Of a stretch of DNA of 64,000 nt, positions 17,436 to 26,154 are shown piece after piece. The stretch is taken from positions 124,001 to 188,000 of the forward strand of contig JADKKA010000022.1 in assembly GCA_016720745.1 (NCBI GenBank), written 5' to 3'. This DNA comes from Chitinophagaceae bacterium. Its GTDB lineage: Bacteria > Bacteroidota > Bacteroidia > Chitinophagales > Chitinophagaceae. Position numbers and translations under genes: made by a program. Each line of letters opens with the position of its first letter. Positions within the stretch are counted from its first letter, which is position 1. The notes below the pieces were generated by a model. That model was not told the origin of the DNA and ran no database searches. It saw only the letters and a list, made by a program, of their open reading frames with translations.

Positions 17436-17784
17436 TTGCCACTAATTCAGTAAATAATACTTCGAGATTTTGTAGCCAGTAACCTGCCGGGTTTGGATTC
17501 TGGTACCTGATTTTTCTTACCCTGGGTTCTATCTTACAGCCACTAATTCACTAACAAAAATACTTAGCGAATTCGTGGCCAACTACCTGCCGGTGTATGG
17601 AGCCTGGTACCTGATTTTTCTAACCCTGATTTCTATCTTACAGCCACTAATTCACTAAAAAAATACTTCGTGAATTCGTGGCCAACAACCTGCTGGCGTT
17701 TGGAGTCTGGAACCTGATTTTTCTAATCCTGGGTTCTGTCTTACAGCCACTAATTCACTAATAAAATAATTCGTGAATTCGTGC
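17436..17784 (+). repeat. tandem repeat, about 103-bp unit, more than three copies
   Basis: Units start with CCACTAATTCA at about 17439, 17541, 17645 and 17748 (spacing 101-104 bp). Each unit carries GCCACTAATTCACTAA followed after a short A/T spacer by an imperfect complement (GAATTCGTGGCC), forming a hairpin of 12-16 bp. The remaining ~60 bp (CTGGTACCTGATTTTTCTAA and neighbours) are also conserved between units. It is non-coding and lies upstream of the convergent dpp4 terminator. Confidence 0.88.
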
Positions 17785-17815
17785 AAAAAAAAAGACCCTG
17801 CAATTGAGGGTCTTT
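17785..17815 (-). terminator. terminator of the dpp4 gene
   Basis: A 9-bp stem (AAAGACCCT / AGGGTCTTT) with a seven-base loop. Read on the minus strand it ends in a long T run, just after the dipeptidyl peptidase stop. Confidence 0.8.
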
Positions 17816-17836
17816 AATACTATTAGTGGAACCTGT

Positions 17837-20014
17837 TTAGAAACCCTTTGGTTGTTTTCCGGGTTGCGCCGGACCCTGGGTATTGGTGTTGCCCATATTC
17901 TCCAGAATCCAGTTGGTCATTTTGCTCCAAAGGTGGAATGTAGTATTATCCATCATGCCGCCGATCCCATGATTTTTATTCGGGTAATAAGCACTTTCAA
18001 AATCAATATTGCTTTTTACCAGCGCAGAGATCATCTGTGTGGCATTCTGAAAATGTACATTGTCATCCGCCGTTCCATGAATGATCAGGTATTTCCCTTT
18101 GATCTTATCAGTAAAGTTGATGGGAGAGTTATCATCATATCCTTTGGGGTTCTCCTGGGGTGTGCGCATATATCTTTCTGTGTAGATATTATCGTAATAA
18201 CGCCAGTTGGTAACCGGCGCTACAGCCACCGCGGCACTGAACACTTCATTGCCCTTGGTAATGGCGAGTGAACTCATGAACCCTCCGTAACTCCATCCCC
18301 AGTGCCCGATATTGGCCGCATCCACAAAGGGCATTTTGCCCACCCATTTTGCCGCATCAATCTGGTCCTCGATTTCAAATTTGCCCAGCTGCAGGTATGT
18401 TTTTTTCTTGAACTCTTCACCGCGATATCCGGTACCCGTATTATCCACACTCATCACAATAAATCCTTTTTGGGCCAACAACTGATGCCATGGACTGACA
18501 GCCCCAAAACGATTGGCAACCTGCTGGGAACCCGGACCACCGTAATTGCAAAACAGGACCGGATATTTTTTGGAAGGATCGAAATTGGCGGGCTTCAGCA
18601 TCCAGCCATTTAAGGTATCACCTTTGCTGTTGGGAACGCGGATGAATTCTGCTTTTCCATAGCCATATTCTGCAATTTTTGCTTTTTGCTTGGCACTTTC
18701 ATTCACGGTCTTGATCAGATTGGCACTGATATTCTTTTTCTTGTCCACCACAATTTCATGCTGGGTAACAGTTTGAGGCGTATTGATATCACTGCGGAAG
18801 CAAAAAAACTGAGTGCATTCATCATTCAATTCCACCCGGTTCCAGCCTTCACCCTGTGTGAGCTGGAATGTTTTCTTACCGGTAAAATCAGTTACAAACA
18901 GGTTCCGGTCCATCGGCCTGGGATAAGCCATGGTAAAGTAGATGCGCTGATTGGTTTCGTCTACTGCATTCACATCTGTTACTTCAAAGTTGCCTTTGGT
19001 GAGCTGAATCTTTGATTTTCCATCCAGGCTATAGAGATACAAATGTTTGAAACCATTCATTTCACTGCTGAACAGAAAATTCTTGCCATCCTTCAGCCAC
19101 CACCAGTCATCATTGATTTCAACATAGTACTTATTTTTTTCCTCATACAGGATACTGCTGTTTCCTGTTTTGGCGTCGGTAGCAAGTAACTTCAGTTCAT
19201 TCTGGTAACGGTTCATCCAGTAAACGACCAGGGAATTGTCGTCGCGTGTCCATTTGATCCGGGGGATATAAATATCTCCCTGGTCATAACGGGCCTTTAC
19301 ATCATGGTTAGCCGCCAGATCATAAATATGAATTTCCACCTTGGAATTATCCTCACCGGCCTTTGGATATTTGTACCGGTAATCTTTATTATAACTATTG
19401 TCATAAAAAGTCATATTGTATTCCTTTACTTCACTCTCATCAAAACGATAGTAAGCGATGAAGTTTCCTTTGGGACTCCATTCGTAAGCACGGGAAAATT
19501 CAAACTCCTCCTCATACACCCAGTCGCAATTCCCGTTGATCACATGATTCCATTTGCCATCGGTGGTGATATTCCTGGATGATTTCGTGGCGAGATCATA
19601 CAAAACGAGATTATTATTTTTTACAAAGGCAATTTTACTGCCATCAGGAGAAAAACTGGGATGCAGTACTTTTTCATCCGCGAGTTTTGTCAGCTGTTTG
19701 GTATTGGCATCGTAGAGATAAACAAAGGATTTTGAAGACCGGCGGTAAATTTGTTCCGTTCCTTTTTTCAGAAAGGCAAACTGATTGCCGGAAGGACTGA
19801 ATACAATATCATCTGCCTGTCCGAAGGGCTTGCCCGTTTCATCTTTCAACTCATCTGTTTTCAGTTCAGGGCTTGTCTTAGTAGTGCCAAAATCGGCCCT
19901 GACCGGCTCGCCGCGGAATGTTCCTTTCTTATAAATATCTTCCAGGGTGATGGATTTCTCCTGGGCCTGAACCATTATTGGTAACAGGAATAAAACAAAC
20001 AAAAGTTTACGCAT
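17837..20014 (-). CDS. dipeptidyl peptidase IV (S9B peptidase)
   Basis: 725 aa with a Sec signal peptide (RKLLFVLFLLPIMVQAQ). A long beta-propeller domain (DPPIV N-terminal) contains the Glu motif WVYEEEFEFSRA that grips the substrate amino terminus. The C-terminal alpha/beta hydrolase has nucleophile GWSYGG, the Asp segment HGTADDNVHF and the His segment NKNHGIGG. It removes X-Pro/X-Ala dipeptides from peptides in the periplasm or at the surface. The gene is monocistronic, with terminators on both sides. Confidence 0.93.
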   Translation of the reverse strand: MRKLLFVLFLLPIMVQAQEKSITLEDIYKKGTFRGEPVRADFGTTKTSPELKTDELKDETGKPFGQADDIVFSPSGNQFAFLKKGTEQIYRRSSKSFVYLYDANTKQLTKLADEKVLHPSFSPDGSKIAFVKNNNLVLYDLATKSSRNITTDGKWNHVINGNCDWVYEEEFEFSRAYEWSPKGNFIAYYRFDESEVKEYNMTFYDNSYNKDYRYKYPKAGEDNSKVEIHIYDLAANHDVKARYDQGDIYIPRIKWTRDDNSLVVYWMNRYQNELKLLATDAKTGNSSILYEEKNKYYVEINDDWWWLKDGKNFLFSSEMNGFKHLYLYSLDGKSKIQLTKGNFEVTDVNAVDETNQRIYFTMAYPRPMDRNLFVTDFTGKKTFQLTQGEGWNRVELNDECTQFFCFRSDINTPQTVTQHEIVVDKKKNISANLIKTVNESAKQKAKIAEYGYGKAEFIRVPNSKGDTLNGWMLKPANFDPSKKYPVLFCNYGGPGSQQVANRFGAVSPWHQLLAQKGFIVMSVDNTGTGYRGEEFKKKTYLQLGKFEIEDQIDAAKWVGKMPFVDAANIGHWGWSYGGFMSSLAITKGNEVFSAAVAVAPVTNWRYYDNIYTERYMRTPQENPKGYDDNSPINFTDKIKGKYLIIHGTADDNVHFQNATQMISALVKSNIDFESAYYPNKNHGIGGMMDNTTFHLWSKMTNWILENMGNTNTQGPAQPGKQPKGF

Positions 20015-20100
20015 AGTGTGTGCTTTTTTAATCCAGCCAGGTAGGGCCTGCCTGTTCCGTAAATGTAGGGCAAACCCTGCAAAACGGGGAGCCGTACAAA

Positions 20101-20133
20101 TAAAAAGACGATACGTATGGGAACGTATCGTCT
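20101..20133 (-). terminator. terminator of the alpha-oxoamine synthase gene
   Basis: An 11-bp perfect stem (AGACGATACGT / ACGTATCGTCT) with a six-base loop. On the minus strand it is followed by a T-rich tail. Confidence 0.85.
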
Positions 20134-20172
20134 CTGGTTCGTTAATTTTTTCTTTATTTCCGGCCCGCTGGC

Positions 20173-21435
20173 TTAATTCCTGTTTTCTGCCATATCTGGA
20201 ATCGCCTCTACCCGGTATTCACCGGCATCCAGCTTTTTCTTTGTTTCTGAAAAGGCTTTCAGGGTAATTTCTATGTCTTCATCCGTATGGGCTGCGGATG
20301 GAATCAACCGGTATATAATATGTCCTTTAGGAATGACCGGGTATACAACAATGGAGGCAAAGACCCCGTAGTTTTCCCGGAGGTCCATTACCATGGCAGT
20401 AGCTTCTGGTACATCTCCCTTCATGTAAACAGGTGTAACGACCGAGTCAGTCTTGCCAATATCAAAACCTCTTGTTTTCAACCCTTCCTGCAATTTGTGG
20501 GCATTGCTCCACAATTTTTCCTTGTATTCGGGATGGGTTCGCAGTAAGTCAAGGCGTTTGAGATTTCCTACTACCAGTGGCATAGGTAAGCTCTTGGCAA
20601 AAATCTGCGAACGGATATTATAACGGATATAATCAATGATCTTGCGGTCGCCGGCAATGAAGGCACCGATGGAAGCCATTGATTTGGCAAAGGTTGAAAA
20701 ATACAAATCGATCTGATCCTGGCATCCCTGTTCTTCTCCTGCACCGGCTCCTGTTTTTCCAAGCGTACCAAAACCATGTGCATCATCCACCAGTAAACGG
20801 AACTGGTATTTATCTTTCATGGCCGCAATTTCTTTCAATTTACCCTGATCACCGGCCATTCCAAATACTCCTTCCGTGATCACGAGTATACCACCTGCCT
20901 TCTGTTTTTCAATCAGGGCAGTTGCTCTCTGCAATTGTTTTTCACAATCATCAAGGTCATTATGCTTGAATACATATCGGTGGCCGGGGTGCAGTCGTAC
21001 GCCATCAATAATACAGGCATGACTTTCGGCATCATAAACAATCACATCATGACGGCTGCACAACAGATCAATGATACTAACCATTCCCTGATAGCCATAA
21101 TTTAATAACGCTGCATCTTCTTTATTCTCAAAGGCAGCCAGCTCTGTTTCCAGTTGCTCATGCAGGTTACTGTTTCCGCTCATCATCCTGGCACCCATTG
21201 GGTAAGCCAGACCATAATCCTTAGCGCCTTCAGCATCTGCTTTTCTTACTTCGGGATGATTAGCCAGCCCCAGATAATTATTTAAACTCCATACAATGAC
21301 TTCCTTTCCACGGAATTTCATCCGGCTGCTGATATCACCTTCCAGTTTAGGAAATGCAAAATATCCATGGGCCCTTTCACGGTGTTGTCCGATAGGACCA
21401 TAATTTTTCAATAGCCTTTCAAAAATATCTGCCAT
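20173..21435 (-). CDS. alpha-oxoamine synthase (serine palmitoyltransferase-like)
   Basis: 420 aa PLP enzyme of fold type I, alpha-oxoamine synthase subfamily. Markers are SLNNYLGLANHPEV, GARMMSGNSNLHEQLE, the His/Asp pair in ESHACIIDG and VDDAHGFGTLG, and the Schiff-base lysine in FSTFAKSMASIG. Relatives condense an amino acid with an acyl-CoA. In this phylum that includes serine palmitoyltransferase (sphingolipids) and the cysteate acyltransferase of sulfonolipid synthesis. The two cannot be told apart here. Glycine C-acetyltransferase or BioF is less likely because no kbl/bio neighbours are present. Confidence 0.82.
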   Translation of the reverse strand: MADIFERLLKNYGPIGQHRERAHGYFAFPKLEGDISSRMKFRGKEVIVWSLNNYLGLANHPEVRKADAEGAKDYGLAYPMGARMMSGNSNLHEQLETELAAFENKEDAALLNYGYQGMVSIIDLLCSRHDVIVYDAESHACIIDGVRLHPGHRYVFKHNDLDDCEKQLQRATALIEKQKAGGILVITEGVFGMAGDQGKLKEIAAMKDKYQFRLLVDDAHGFGTLGKTGAGAGEEQGCQDQIDLYFSTFAKSMASIGAFIAGDRKIIDYIRYNIRSQIFAKSLPMPLVVGNLKRLDLLRTHPEYKEKLWSNAHKLQEGLKTRGFDIGKTDSVVTPVYMKGDVPEATAMVMDLRENYGVFASIVVYPVIPKGHIIYRLIPSAAHTDEDIEITLKAFSETKKKLDAGEYRVEAIPDMAENRN

Positions 21436-21528
21436 ACGATTCAGAATTTGAGGATGGACGTTTAGGGTTATCTTCAGATATGCTTGATAACCAGCTTACT
21501 GGGCAGCAAATCTGTCATTAAAACCCTG

Positions 21529-21536
21529 CAAAGGTA
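21529..21536 (-). promoter_or_regulatory. -7 element upstream of the alpha-oxoamine synthase gene
   Basis: On the minus strand this reads TACCTTTG, an exact TAnnTTTG match, about 94 bp before the ATG at 21435. Confidence 0.45.
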
Positions 21537-21570
21537 AGGTTTTAGCGGCATCGGGAAAATGAGGCGGGTC

Positions 21571-22950
21571 TCAGCCCTTTTGGAGCAGGCTTTTGAGCCA
21601 GTTCCCTACATAATCAAAAACCTTTGCATTGAACCTGTTTTCTGCATACTGGTAATAAGCGGAAGGGGTCGATTGCCAGCGTATATAATCCTCCATGGTA
21701 CCAATTTCTTCAAATGTATGGGTGGTGCCTGGCGCCAACCAAAAGCTGGCTTTACCGGGGTGTGTCCGATTATGCCAGCTGACCAGCGCCTTGTGATCCG
21801 CATCGTTATTGGCGGCAATATCACATTCGCCATAAATCGCGAGTACATAACTGCTTGTTTGCTGCCAGGCTTTGGAGAGGTCATGGGCATTGATTTCTTT
21901 GAATACAAGCGGACTTCTTCCCGATGCGGCCAGTCCTGTTGCCGGATCATAAGAAAGGATTAATTGCAATGCTTCTAATCCGGTTGGATTGGCGGCAATG
22001 CTTTCAATGGATTGCCGGCCTTCAAAATAATCTGCTATAAAAGGTTTGTATTTTTTTAATGCATTGTCCAGTTTTTGAGGATCCTCTCCAAAGTACCCCA
22101 TTTGGATGCGAAAGGCATCCAGCATATACTCCATCCATGGTTTGAATACGGTACCGTATACCACCACAGCTTTTGGCTGAAACTCCTTTGCCAGGAGGGG
22201 GGCGGTTACACCTCCCATTGAATGTCCGAACAAAAAGATATTGGATGTGTCAATACCTGGTAGTTGCAGCAGATTCCGGTATCCGGCCCGGTACATATCC
22301 AGTTCAGCATCAAATCCCATCGATACACAGGGTGCCTGATTCAGGTTGTCACCCATATCTGCTTTTTCCATCCGGTATACCGCAAAGCCCCTGTCCACCA
22401 GTGCATCAATCGCCTGTTTTGTTTTATCCTTTTCTGTAAAATTGTCCATCGAATAACAGGGAAGCCCCTGCAGGAAATAGATGGTTCCCAATGGCGCTTT
22501 TTCTTTTTGACGTTTGTAAATGGTCCTGACCCAACCTCCCTTATAAGCAAAAGCACCATAAGTAATATTGGCCGTTTCACTTTTTTCATAGGGCCTCGCA
22601 ATGGCCTTTCCGGTAAAACTGATCAGTTGTTTGTTACGGGAAACTGTCAGCGAAACGGCCTGTCCTTCCCTTAAGGTTTTGGCAGAGCGGGCAAGGTCTG
22701 CAGGGCTTTGTATGGCCTGTTGATTTACAGAAAGTATGATATCCATTGCTTGGAGGTTCATGGCCGCTGCAGTGGATCCAGGCACTACGGTTTGTACCAC
22801 GGCACCCTTTTTATAGTCCAGTATTGAAACCAGGCTATCCGGAACTGTAGTATAGTACGCTACACCCAGTCCTGCTTTTCTGGGCAATTCCTGGGCGTTT
22901 AAATATTGGAAACAGGAAGCAATAGCTAGTGCCAGGAATAGTTTTTTCAT
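21571..22950 (-). CDS. exported PDZ-alpha/beta hydrolase
   Basis: About 459 aa from the ATG at 22950, which gives a proper signal peptide (KKLFLALAIASCFQYLNAQ). Residues about 25-125 form a PDZ-like domain (KKGAVVQTVVPGSTAAAMNL, GQAVSLTVSRN). The remainder is an alpha/beta hydrolase with nucleophile elbow GHSMGG, an acid region (AIYGECDIAANN) and a C-terminal His (PGTTHTFEEI). It is probably a periplasmic serine hydrolase or peptidase. The substrate is unknown. Confidence 0.8.
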   Translation of the reverse strand: MKKLFLALAIASCFQYLNAQELPRKAGLGVAYYTTVPDSLVSILDYKKGAVVQTVVPGSTAAAMNLQAMDIILSVNQQAIQSPADLARSAKTLREGQAVSLTVSRNKQLISFTGKAIARPYEKSETANITYGAFAYKGGWVRTIYKRQKEKAPLGTIYFLQGLPCYSMDNFTEKDKTKQAIDALVDRGFAVYRMEKADMGDNLNQAPCVSMGFDAELDMYRAGYRNLLQLPGIDTSNIFLFGHSMGGVTAPLLAKEFQPKAVVVYGTVFKPWMEYMLDAFRIQMGYFGEDPQKLDNALKKYKPFIADYFEGRQSIESIAANPTGLEALQLILSYDPATGLAASGRSPLVFKEINAHDLSKAWQQTSSYVLAIYGECDIAANNDADHKALVSWHNRTHPGKASFWLAPGTTHTFEEIGTMEDYIRWQSTPSAYYQYAENRFNAKVFDYVGNWLKSLLQKG

Positions 22951-23103
22951 TTGAGTGCTTTTGTTTTTCAGGCGATTCCGTATAAAAAAAATCAATTGTC
23001 AGAACTTGAAATAGAGAAAAAGGATAGAAGGTAATAAGAATGGATGATGATCAGTAACAGTTCACGGCCTGTTACCATCTTAGCCTGGCAGTAAATTAGC
23101 GGA

Positions 23104-23455
23104 TTAAATGTTTTGTCCGAAACTGAGTAAATTATGATCGGGGTCCAGCAGAGAAAATTCCCTTTGTCCCCAGGGTTTATTGGCCAGTTTTCCGTTTGGA
23201 TGAATGGGAACCTGCTGATCGATCAGCTGCCGGTAGAATAAATCAATATCGCTGCAACGGATATACACCTGCCCGTAATTCGTGTAAGGATCCAGATTCG
23301 GAAATGAAAAAAAATGGAGTTGTACCTTGTCTTTTTCCAGAATCAGGTAATCGCCATAATCGCTGACGATGATAAAACCCAGTTTGGCCATTGTAATATG
23401 CAATAGTAGCCGTTTTTTCACGCATGGGTAATTTGGGATGGATATGGGTTAACAT
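23104..23455 (-). pseudogene. VOC-family protein, split by a +1 frameshift
   Basis: The first frame starts MLTHIHPKLPMREKTATI and reads AYYNGQ. The conserved continuation, LGFIIVSDYGDYLILEKDK to DPDHNLLSFGQNI, is in another frame. Removing one A from the AAA run at 23383-23385 (minus strand) joins them into AYYNGQLGFIIVSDY and gives a normal ~116-residue glyoxalase/bleomycin-resistance-fold protein: 352 bases, one more than 117 codons. This is either a recent pseudogene or a homopolymer error. No substrate can be assigned; such small VOC proteins are often annotated as bleomycin-resistance-like. Confidence 0.85.
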
Positions 23456-23502
23456 AGGCAGTAAATTAAAAAAGCTGATTTCAGTGATAGTTAAGAACGT
23501 AA

Positions 23503-24093
23503 TTAAACTTTTAATAACCCCCGAAAACCACGTGCCGCATAATAAGACTGCACCCCATTATGATAAACAAACACCTGATCATAACGTCTGTCGCAAAAAA
23601 GGGCCCCGCCGAGTTTTCGGATCGGTTCAGGTGTCAGTATCCAGCTGGAAGTTTTGGTATCAAACTTTCCCAGTTCCTGTAATGACCTGTATTGGGATTC
23701 ATTGAGTAATTCAATACCCATTGCTGCAGCCATATCAATAACATTGTTAGCCGGTTTGTACTCTTTTCGCGCATCGAGTGCTTCGCGGTCATAACAAAAA
23801 CTGCGGCGCCCTGCCGGGCTTTCAGGTGAACAATCCATGAAAATATATGTGCCGGTTTTTTTATCCTGATCAACTACATCCGGTTCGCCTCCGGTATCCT
23901 CCATTTCCTGTAAGGAGCGGCATTTGCCGGGGTTGGACTCCAGCCTTTTTTTTACATCAGCCCAAGCTATGCCCTTATGCCTTTTGCTGTTTTTTTCAAA
24001 ACGGGTTTGCAAGGTTTGCAGTTTCCGGATTCCCTTAAAATAATTATTGAGTTGGATGAAAAATCCCGGTATCTGCTCTTGAAATGAGACCAA
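23503..24093 (-). CDS. DUF4256 family protein
   Basis: 196 aa. It is highly recognisable as DUF4256 from TRFEKNSKRHKGIAW, GGEPDVVDQDKKTGTYIF, CYDREALDARKEYKP and the C-terminal YHNGVQSYYAARGFRGLL. It is soluble and cytoplasmic, of unknown function. The first ~25 residues are not typical for the family, so the true start may lie inside, near the TLQTRF segment. It sits after the VOC gene on the same strand but with separate spacing. Confidence 0.82.
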   Translation of the reverse strand: MVSFQEQIPGFFIQLNNYFKGIRKLQTLQTRFEKNSKRHKGIAWADVKKRLESNPGKCRSLQEMEDTGGEPDVVDQDKKTGTYIFMDCSPESPAGRRSFCYDREALDARKEYKPANNVIDMAAAMGIELLNESQYRSLQELGKFDTKTSSWILTPEPIRKLGGALFCDRRYDQVFVYHNGVQSYYAARGFRGLLKV

Positions 24094-24135
24094 GGCTTAC
24101 GTGAACAGTTACTGTGATACCGGGATTGACTGCAA

Positions 24136-24162
24136 AGAAAAGTCCCGCCGGAATAGCGGGAC
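24136..24162 (-). terminator. terminator of the isocitrate dehydrogenase gene
   Basis: A 7-bp stem (GTCCCGC / GCGGGAC), followed on the minus strand by TTTTCTTT, 37 bp after the icd stop. Confidence 0.75.
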
Positions 24163-24198
24163 GGTGAAAAACAACGTATAAAAATGTTTTTTTTCGGA

Positions 24199-25431
24199 TC
24201 AGGACAGTTTCTTCCTGAGGTTCTGGTCAATGGCTTCGAGAAACTCTTCCGTATACAGGAAATGTTCTCCGTGTTTTACTTTATTGCCATGGATACAAAC
24301 CGCCAGGTCCTTGGTCATCTTGCCTTCTTCCACTGTTTCAATACATACTGCTTCCAGGGCATTGGCGAAATTGATCAGGGCCTGGTTGCCATCCAGTTTA
24401 CCGCGGAAAGCCAGCCCCCGGGTCCATGCAAAAATGCTGGCAATCGGATTGGTACTGGTGGGTTTACCAGCCTGGTGATCCCGGTAGTGGCGGGTAACTG
24501 TTCCATGGGCCGCTTCGGCTTCCATTGTTTTTCCGTCAGGCGTTACCAGCACAGAAGTCATGAGCCCCAGTGAACCAAAACCCTGGGCCACAGTATCACT
24601 TTGTACATCGCCGTCATAGTTCTTACAGGCCCATACAAAATTACCATTCCACTTGAGGGCACTGGCCACCATGTCATCGATGAGGCGGTGTTCGTAAACA
24701 ATTCCGGCAGCTTCGAACTGGGTTTTGAATTCGTTCTCATAAATCTCCTGGAAAATATCCTTGAAACGGCCATCATATTTTTTCAGGATGGTATTCTTGG
24801 TAGACAAATAAAGGGGCCATTTTTTACTAAGGGCCATATTGAAACAACTGCGGGCAAAACCCATGATGCTTTCATCCGTATTGTACATGCTCATGGCTAC
24901 ACCATCTCCTTTGAAATTATATACTTCAAAAACCTGCGGCTCACCACCGCCCTCAGGGGTAAAAGTCATTGTGAGTTTTCCTTTTCCTTTGATCACGGTA
25001 TCTGTGGCACGGTACTGATCGCCAAATGCATGGCGGCCTACAATGATCGGAGCCGTCCAGTTGGTCACCAGTCTGGGTACATTGCTGATCACGATTGGCT
25101 CACGGAACACGGTACCGTCAAGGATATTCCGGATGGTTCCGTTCGGACTCTTCCACATTTGTTTCAGGTTAAATTCTTTTACCCTGGCCTCATCAGGAGT
25201 AATGGTGGCACATTTAATTCCCACTCCATATTCACGAATGGCATTGGCTGCATCCACGGTTACCTGATCATCGGTCTGGTCCCGGTACTCAATACCAAGA
25301 TCATAGTATTTAATATCCAGCTCCAGATAAGGGAGAATCAGTTTATCCTTGATGAATTTCCAGATGATGCGGGTCATTTCATCGCCATCCAGTTCAACTA
25401 CCGGGTTGGCCACTTTGATTTTTTGAGACAT
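24199..25431 (-). CDS. icd: NADP-dependent isocitrate dehydrogenase, eukaryote-like type
   Basis: 410 aa from MSQKIKVANPVVELDGDEMT. The motifs WKSPNGTIRNILDGTVFREP, GRHAFGDQY, NYDGDVQSD and AAHGTVTRH are those of the homodimeric NADP-IDH subfamily shared with eukaryotes. The longer frame to 25452 is rejected because its extra residues fall in the 5' untranslated region downstream of a good promoter. It oxidatively decarboxylates isocitrate to 2-oxoglutarate and supplies NADPH. Confidence 0.95.
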   Translation of the reverse strand: MSQKIKVANPVVELDGDEMTRIIWKFIKDKLILPYLELDIKYYDLGIEYRDQTDDQVTVDAANAIREYGVGIKCATITPDEARVKEFNLKQMWKSPNGTIRNILDGTVFREPIVISNVPRLVTNWTAPIIVGRHAFGDQYRATDTVIKGKGKLTMTFTPEGGGEPQVFEVYNFKGDGVAMSMYNTDESIMGFARSCFNMALSKKWPLYLSTKNTILKKYDGRFKDIFQEIYENEFKTQFEAAGIVYEHRLIDDMVASALKWNGNFVWACKNYDGDVQSDTVAQGFGSLGLMTSVLVTPDGKTMEAEAAHGTVTRHYRDHQAGKPTSTNPIASIFAWTRGLAFRGKLDGNQALINFANALEAVCIETVEEGKMTKDLAVCIHGNKVKHGEHFLYTEEFLEAIDQNLRKKLS

Positions 25432-25449
25432 ATGCAGAATTTTAGCTTG

Positions 25450-25479
25450 CAAACCTACTGTAAAAGAACCTTATCCCAA
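25450..25479 (-). promoter_or_regulatory. icd promoter
   Basis: On the minus strand TTG (25479-25477), 19 bp, TAGGTTTG (25457-25450) fits the Bacteroidota consensus in both boxes and spacing. It lies 19 bp before the icd ATG. Confidence 0.7.
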
Positions 25480-25551
25480 GTGCTTTTTTAGCAGCGAAAT
25501 CCTCAACTTTGCAGTGACAGCTCTCTTGTTTGATCATCCTAAGTTCCGCCC

Positions 25552-26154
25552 ATGGACAATTACGGGGCATTGCAGGAATTCCTGGGAAGGTTTTTACCTC
25601 TCTCCGGGGAGGATTTTGCCATTCTCAAAAAGAAATCGGCTGTCGTGCATATCCGGAAAAAAGATATCATCACCGATGCCGGGGATACAGAACTCTACCT
25701 CTATTTTGTGGTCAAAGGACTGATCCGGGAATATTTTTACAAGGGCAGCCAGCAGGTCACAACGGACCTCATCAGTGAAGGGACCATCACCGGTTCTGTT
25801 ACTTCTTTTTTTACCGGGGCACCTTCTCATTATTGTTTACAGGCGATGGAGCCCTGCAGCCTGGTGGCCATCCATAAAGGAGCACTGGAAGAATTATATC
25901 GCAGTAACCGGAGCTGGGAAAAATTCGGAAGAATCATTACCACGCATTTCCTTTTACAACAGGAAAAACAAATTCTCAGCAGTACAAGATTAAGTCCAAG
26001 AGAAAGGTTTCTTCATTTTGTAGCCGAGTACAATCACCTGGTGCAAAGAGTACCCCAGAAATACCTGGCTTCATTCCTGCAAATCAAACCGGAAACATTT
26101 AGCCGGATGAAACACCTGCTCCGGAAGAATCATAAAAAACAAACCGCTGCATGA
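25552..26154 (+). CDS. Crp/Fnr-family transcriptional regulator, first of three
   Basis: 200 aa with a cyclic-nucleotide-binding-type beta-roll (KKDIITDAGDTELYLYFVVKGLIREYF) and a C-terminal helix-turn-helix ending RVPQKYLASFLQIKPETFSRMKHL. The effector-binding residues of true Crp (GE, RS) are not preserved, so cAMP binding is unlikely. The stop overlaps the next gene's ATG by four bases. All three tandem paralogues share the same HTH signature. Confidence 0.85.
   Translation: MDNYGALQEFLGRFLPLSGEDFAILKKKSAVVHIRKKDIITDAGDTELYLYFVVKGLIREYFYKGSQQVTTDLISEGTITGSVTSFFTGAPSHYCLQAMEPCSLVAIHKGALEELYRSNRSWEKFGRIITTHFLLQQEKQILSSTRLSPRERFLHFVAEYNHLVQRVPQKYLASFLQIKPETFSRMKHLLRKNHKKQTAA

Noticed and set aside
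25431..25552. Second Fnr-like box before the first Crp gene
   Set aside because: TTTGATCATCC near 25530 has only one recognisable half-site.
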